NCBI GenBank assembly: GCA_023427845.1
Contig: JAEYZX010000005.1
Location: 1 to 16,097, forward strand
Source of the DNA: Bacteroidota bacterium
Lineage (GTDB): Bacteria; Bacteroidota; Bacteroidia; Flavobacteriales; Flavobacteriaceae
DNA length: 16,097 bases
Direction of reading: 5' to 3'
Position numbers and translations under genes: made by a program. The notes beneath the pieces are model-generated. The model saw only the letters and a program-made list of their open reading frames with translations, was not told the DNA's origin and did not search any database. The stretch's first letter is position 1, and every line of letters begins with the position of its first letter. Below are positions 12,344-16,097 of this stretch, piece by piece.

Positions 12344-14518
12344 ATGAAGCAAAAACCACAAAAACCAGAGGTTTGGGGCGGAATTGAATGTACCATCAAC
12401 CGGCTCAAATCGGGATATAAAGACCAGCTGACTTTAAACGGGCATTATACACGGGAAGGCGATCTTGAAGCGATCGCCGAGCTTGGAATCAATACGCTCA
12501 GATATCCGGTACTATGGGAAAAACATCAGCCACGAAAAAATGGCCGGATAGATTTCGGGTGGAGCACTTCAAAACTGACGCTTCTTCAACAGCTCAACAT
12601 CACACCCATTGTGGGATTACTGCATCACGGTTCCGGACCTGCATATACAAATCTACTGGATCCTGAATTTCCGGAGCTTTTTGCCGCCTACGCACGAAAA
12701 GTCGCAATTCAGTTTCCGTGGGTCGAAATGTACACTCCTGTCAACGAACCGCTAACAACCGCGCGCTTTTCGGGCCTATATGGGCTTTGGTTCCCGCATG
12801 AAAAAAACGATGTGAGTTTCGTGAAGATGCTGTTGAACCAGCTTAAAGCTACAATTCTTGCGATGAAGGTCATCCGCGAAGTGAATCCCAATGCAAAATT
12901 GGTGCAGACGGAAGATCTCAGCAAGACCTACAGCACGCCATTGCTGCAATATCAGGCAAAAATGGAAAACCAGCGACGTTACCTTACGTTCGATTTGCTC
13001 TGTGGCCGATTCATTCCAGGACATCCGCTTTGGGAATATTTTCAAAATTTGGGGATTACTGCGAAGGAACTTGCTTTTTTCACCGAAAATCCGTGCCCGC
13101 CGGATCTTATCGGTGCAAACTATTATTGTACTTCCGAACGTTTCCTCGATGAAGATTTGAGTAAATATCCCGTTTCACGACATGGTGGCAATACACTTCA
13201 TGAATATGCCGATGTAGAAGCGATTCGTGTTAGATTCGATGAACCCCACGGGTTTAAAGTTTTGATGAATGAAATGTGGGAGCGTTATCGCATAATGATA
13301 GCCGTAACCGAAGCGCATATGCACTGTTCTCGCGAAGGCCAAATGAAATGGTTTCTCGAAATATACGACTCGGCAACGGAACTCCTCCATCAGGGAATCA
13401 GGATTCCCGCAGTAACTGCGTGGAGCATTCTCGGATCATTTGGATGGAATGCGCTGCTAACAAGCGATCACATGGAATATGAACGCGGAATATTCGACGT
13501 AAGCTCCGGCAATAGAAGGCCTACGGCTATGGCAAGTGTACTCAAGCAATTAGCGCTTACCGGAACGTATTCAAATCATGTTCTACATTCGGAAGGCTGG
13601 TGGAAAAGCGAATCACGATACTTTGGCTTGAACAATAAAACAGAGAATACCACATCGTTTTCTCACGACTGCCGTCCAATCGTAATTTTGGGAAAAACAG
13701 GAACATTGGGATCGGCATTCGCCCGGATTTGTTCAGAGCGTTCCCTTCATTTTGTGCTTCTGGACCGGAATGAAGCCGACATCTGTGATTTGACTTCTAT
13801 AACTACTATCATTTCAAAATACAATCCCTGGGCAATCATTAACGCCGCAGGTTTTGTACGGGTCGACGACGCTGAAAGTGATAGCGATGGATGTTTTCTC
13901 AGCAACACTACAGGAGCCGAAAACTTAGCGATAGCCTGCAGTGAACACCAAATCCAATTAATGACATTTTCGTCGGACCTGGTGTTTGACGGAAAAACCG
14001 ACTGCGCATACGTTGAATCGGATCCCGTGAATCCGCTGAATGTTTATGGCAGAAGCAAAGCAGAAGCCGAAAAAAAAGTATTGAAAATCCTTCCGCAGAG
14101 CCTTGTTATACGTACAAGCGCATTTTTTGGTCCGTGGGATAAATATAATTTCGTCCATGCGGTACTGCAGGCACTTGAAAACGGACAACCTTTTGAAGCA
14201 TCGGGCGAGATAATCTCACCTACTTATGTCCCGCATCTTGTGAACGCCGCGCTTGATCTACTGATCGACGAAGAATCCGGAATATGGCATTTATCCAACA
14301 ACGATGCAATTTCATGGCACGATTTCGCCAAAGAAATCGCACTAAAAGCGGGATTTGATGATTCGATGGTACGGCTTTCACAGTCCAACTATCGGGCGCC
14401 GCGACCAGTTTATAGCGCCATGACAAGCGAACGCGGATTACTTATGCCATCACTACGGGCTGCCATTTCGGAATATATTGAAACTGCTGCTGTTGCCGAA
14501 CATATAGTAATCCCGTAA
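12344..14518 (+). CDS. Fusion of a GH1-like glycosidase module and an RmlD-type dTDP-4-dehydrorhamnose reductase module
   Basis: This 724-residue protein has two modules. Residues about 8-400 are a TIM-barrel related to glycoside hydrolase family 1, with the acid/base motif TPVNEP (Glu135) and a nucleophile motif AVTEAH (Glu323), so both catalytic glutamates seem present. Residues about 444-715 are an extended SDR of the RmlD type, with GKTGTLG (450-456) for NAD(P), a serine region FSSDLVFDG and the YGRSK catalytic pair (Tyr568, Lys572). RmlD reduces dTDP-4-keto-rhamnose in nucleotide-sugar synthesis; the true substrate here is unknown. There is no signal peptide, so it should act in the cytoplasm. 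I prefer the ATG at 12344; an in-frame ATG at 12323 would add seven residues. No glycan cluster surrounds it. Similar fusions exist in other bacteria. Confidence 0.87.
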   Translation: MKQKPQKPEVWGGIECTINRLKSGYKDQLTLNGHYTREGDLEAIAELGINTLRYPVLWEKHQPRKNGRIDFGWSTSKLTLLQQLNITPIVGLLHHGSGPAYTNLLDPEFPELFAAYARKVAIQFPWVEMYTPVNEPLTTARFSGLYGLWFPHEKNDVSFVKMLLNQLKATILAMKVIREVNPNAKLVQTEDLSKTYSTPLLQYQAKMENQRRYLTFDLLCGRFIPGHPLWEYFQNLGITAKELAFFTENPCPPDLIGANYYCTSERFLDEDLSKYPVSRHGGNTLHEYADVEAIRVRFDEPHGFKVLMNEMWERYRIMIAVTEAHMHCSREGQMKWFLEIYDSATELLHQGIRIPAVTAWSILGSFGWNALLTSDHMEYERGIFDVSSGNRRPTAMASVLKQLALTGTYSNHVLHSEGWWKSESRYFGLNNKTENTTSFSHDCRPIVILGKTGTLGSAFARICSERSLHFVLLDRNEADICDLTSITTIISKYNPWAIINAAGFVRVDDAESDSDGCFLSNTTGAENLAIACSEHQIQLMTFSSDLVFDGKTDCAYVESDPVNPLNVYGRSKAEAEKKVLKILPQSLVIRTSAFFGPWDKYNFVHAVLQALENGQPFEASGEIISPTYVPHLVNAALDLLIDEESGIWHLSNNDAISWHDFAKEIALKAGFDDSMVRLSQSNYRAPRPVYSAMTSERGLLMPSLRAAISEYIETAAVAEHIVIP

Positions 14519-14589
14519 CACCATTTTAAAACGGCCCGGGAATTTTTACATTTATTTATGAATTTGTTTGAAGATTGTTACTTTTTCAT

Positions 14590-14607
14590 GTTTAGGACGT
14601 CTTAAAC
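14590..14607. repeat. 18-bp near-perfect palindrome in the lipoprotein gene leader
   Basis: GTTTAGGACGTCTTAAAC is symmetric around GACGTC with a single mismatched pair (G·T). It ends 17 bases before the ATG at 14625. Its size and place suit a dimeric regulator site, but no matching regulator is known here. Confidence 0.4.
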
Positions 14608-14624
14608 GAGTAAAACCTATTAGC

Positions 14625-15086
14625 ATGAAAATTCTTTTTCAAAGTCTCGTCGTAATTTTTATCCTGACGGCATGCACTGCTGACAACAAATCGGCAATCC
14701 ATCAAAATAGTACTACATCAACCGTATTGGTTGGAAAAGGGGATTTGTACGGAAACGGGCAAGAAGGCATTCCGCCGCAATATTCTGTGATAACAAGCGA
14801 AAATCAATGGGAGACGTTGAAAAATCAAATGAATTCCGTTAACCCGGTGACCGATGGCTTTACAGAAACTCAATTTGATTTTGCTGAATCGATTCTCATC
14901 GCAGTTTTTGATGAAGTACGCGAAAACGGCGGACACAGCATCGATATAACAGATGTGGATGAGAATTCGGACATTGTTCACATTACGGTCACGAAACTAC
15001 TTAATGGCAACATGACGGCTGTAATGACGCAACCGTATCATATCATACGGATTCCGGCAACCGATAAGGAAATAATTTTTAATTGA
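14625..15086 (+). CDS. Lipoprotein with PrcB-like C-terminal domain
   Basis: The 153-residue product begins with a lipoprotein signal peptide: MK, a hydrophobic core LFQSLVVIFIL, and the lipobox LTAC with Cys17 as the lipidated residue. Acidic and polar residues follow it. The mature part ends in a segment (GGHSIDITDV about 110-120, then a beta-strand pattern up to TQPYHIIRIP about 140-149) that looks like the PrcB_C domain found in the Treponema dentilisin accessory lipoprotein. The function in Bacteroidota is unknown. I start at ATG 14625 because an upstream TTG at 14568 would bury the signal peptide behind 19 extra residues. It is followed by a terminator shared with the convergent proline dehydrogenase gene. 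No clear promoter is seen; TGAATTTG at 14559-14566 is one base off the -7 consensus. Confidence 0.78.
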   Translation: MKILFQSLVVIFILTACTADNKSAIHQNSTTSTVLVGKGDLYGNGQEGIPPQYSVITSENQWETLKNQMNSVNPVTDGFTETQFDFAESILIAVFDEVRENGGHSIDITDVDENSDIVHITVTKLLNGNMTAVMTQPYHIIRIPATDKEIIFN

Positions 15087-15094
15087 TGTAGTAC

Positions 15095-15125
15095 AAAATG
15101 CGACTTTTGAGGCATTTTTTATTTT
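15095..15125 (+). terminator. Terminator between the lipoprotein gene and the convergent proline dehydrogenase gene
   Basis: A stem AAAATGC/GCATTTT (15095-15101 and 15112-15118) with a ten-base loop is followed by a long T-rich run on the plus strand. On the minus strand only four T residues follow, so two-way use is possible but weaker. The run overlaps the stop codon of the minus-strand gene. Confidence 0.75.
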
Positions 15126-16097
15126 TTGCTTCGACGGGCGCGTTCGGCTTTGATCAGCGTAAGTTCACGACTGGTCTGCCCGGCGACCGAAGTGTTTTCT
15201 TCAGCCCTTCTGATCAGATACGGCATCACATCACGAACCGGCCCGAATGGCAGATATTTTGCAACATTGTATCCGTTGACCGCCAAATTATAACTTATAT
15301 TGTCGCTCATTCCGTATAATTGTCCAAACCAAATCCGCTCATCACTGCGCTTTATTTGTCGATCTTCCATAAGTTCCATCAATTTATAAGAACTGGTCTC
15401 ATTGTGCGTCCCCGCGAAAATTGCCATTTTGTCGATATTGTCGATCATATAACGTATTGCTGCATCATAATTCAGATCGGTAGCTTCTTTGGAAGAACAA
15501 ATCGGGGTTGAATAACCTTTTTCTTCCGCACGCTTGTTTTCCTTTTCCATATAGGCACCGCGAACGATTTTCATACCGATATAAAATCCGTCTGACTGCG
15601 CCTGCTTGTGTAATTTTTTCAGATAATCCATTCTGTCGTGGCGGTACATCTGTAATGTATTGAACACAATCGCCTTGTCTTTGTTGTATTTGCGCATCAT
15701 TTCGGTAACAAGTTCGTCGGCAGCATCCTGCATCCAGCTTTCCTCCGCGTCAATAAGCAATGCGACGTTTTTATCATGTGCCGCTTTGCAAACCGTTTCG
15801 AAACGCTGCACTACCCGATCCCATTCTGCCTGTTCACTACTACTTAATGTCTGGCCTTGACCAAGCTTTTCGTAAAGTTCGAAACGTCCAAAACCGGTTG
15901 GTTTGAAAACCGCAAATGGAATAGCCTGCCGCTCCTCGGCAAATAATATGGTTTTAAGCGTCATTTGCAAGGCGGCGTCAAACTGCACTTCCTCTTCCTT
16001 GCCTTCAACAGAATAATCAAGTACCGACGACACACCTTTTGTAAACATCTTATCAACCACAGGCAAAGAATCTTCTTCGTTGATCCCGCCACAAAAG
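15119..16097 (-). CDS. Proline dehydrogenase (partial, N-terminus beyond the window)
   Basis: This FAD enzyme oxidises proline to pyrroline-5-carboxylate and feeds electrons to the quinone pool. The frame is open to the edge and gives 325 residues of a protein of about 390; upstream codons (FCGGINEEDS) continue without a stop, so the real start lies outside. PRODH motifs are intact: KIVRGAYMEKE, GTHNETS, and the C-terminal YLPFGPVRDVMPYLIRRAEEN, whose two arginines bind the carboxylate of proline in characterised enzymes. It is the stand-alone type, without a P5C dehydrogenase domain at this end. It converges on the lipoprotein gene, with 32 bases between stops that hold a shared terminator. 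Nothing unusual is seen in the visible part. Confidence 0.94.
   Translation of the reverse strand, partial: FCGGINEEDSLPVVDKMFTKGVSSVLDYSVEGKEEEVQFDAALQMTLKTILFAEERQAIPFAVFKPTGFGRFELYEKLGQGQTLSSSEQAEWDRVVQRFETVCKAAHDKNVALLIDAEESWMQDAADELVTEMMRKYNKDKAIVFNTLQMYRHDRMDYLKKLHKQAQSDGFYIGMKIVRGAYMEKENKRAEEKGYSTPICSSKEATDLNYDAAIRYMIDNIDKMAIFAGTHNETSSYKLMELMEDRQIKRSDERIWFGQLYGMSDNISYNLAVNGYNVAKYLPFGPVRDVMPYLIRRAEENTSVAGQTSRELTLIKAERARRSKK

Noticed and set aside
15119..16066. Proline dehydrogenase as a complete gene starting at a TTG at 16066
   Set aside because: Codons upstream of 16066 continue in frame to the edge and carry family-like sequence, so the true start is outside the window.
1..16097. 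CRISPR array, prophage, insertion sequence or integrated island
   Set aside because: No spaced direct-repeat array, transposase, integrase or phage gene is visible; most genes are conserved Flavobacteria chromosomal genes.

Overview
The window looks like a chromosomal segment of a member of the Flavobacteriaceae (Bacteroidota), probably Flavobacterium or a close relative. The evidence is the fused lpxC/fabZ gene, the PorX response regulator of the type IX secretion system next to tsaE and an alanine-dehydrogenase-like gene, DUF4199 and DUF4258 proteins, TAnnTTTG (-7) promoter elements, and A/T-rich leaders without Shine-Dalgarno sequences. I see no insertion sequence, prophage, CRISPR array, tRNA or rRNA.

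Left part (1-5844, minus strand): a lipid A biosynthesis cluster read right to left. An HD-domain phosphohydrolase gene is followed by lpxD, lpxC/fabZ, lpxA, efp and a second LpxD-like acyltransferase cut by the window edge. The spacings are only a few to a few tens of bases, so lpxD to the edge is probably one operon. LpxA, LpxC and LpxD catalyse the first committed steps of lipid A synthesis. FabZ makes fatty acids from the same hydroxyacyl-ACP pool, so the fusion joins two competing users of that pool.

Middle part (5972-8514): small and less conserved genes. They are a secreted Q/P-rich peptide, a membrane-anchored LuxR-type regulator followed by a DUF4199 membrane protein, and an 80-codon hydrophilic reading frame on the minus strand. 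The main novelty of the window is here: two apparent non-coding RNAs on the minus strand, at about 6331-6452 and 7843-7993. Each has a perfect 11-12 bp closing stem around a branched or bulged interior, followed by its own intrinsic terminator. The first also has a well-formed TTG-N17-TAnnTTTG promoter. Neither is explained by a neighbouring protein gene. The second has a competing explanation as a MITE-like element, because a 7-bp direct repeat flanks it.

Right part (8515-16097): porX-tsaE-ald-like on the plus strand, then a DUF4258 protein with its own strong promoter and a terminator. Next come a two-domain fusion of a family-1-glycosidase-like module with an RmlD-type sugar-nucleotide reductase, and a lipoprotein with a PrcB-like domain. 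The last gene is a convergent, partial proline dehydrogenase on the minus strand. Start codons were moved to internal positions for lpxA, the HD gene, the DUF4199 gene, the fusion and the lipoprotein, for reasons given in each entry.
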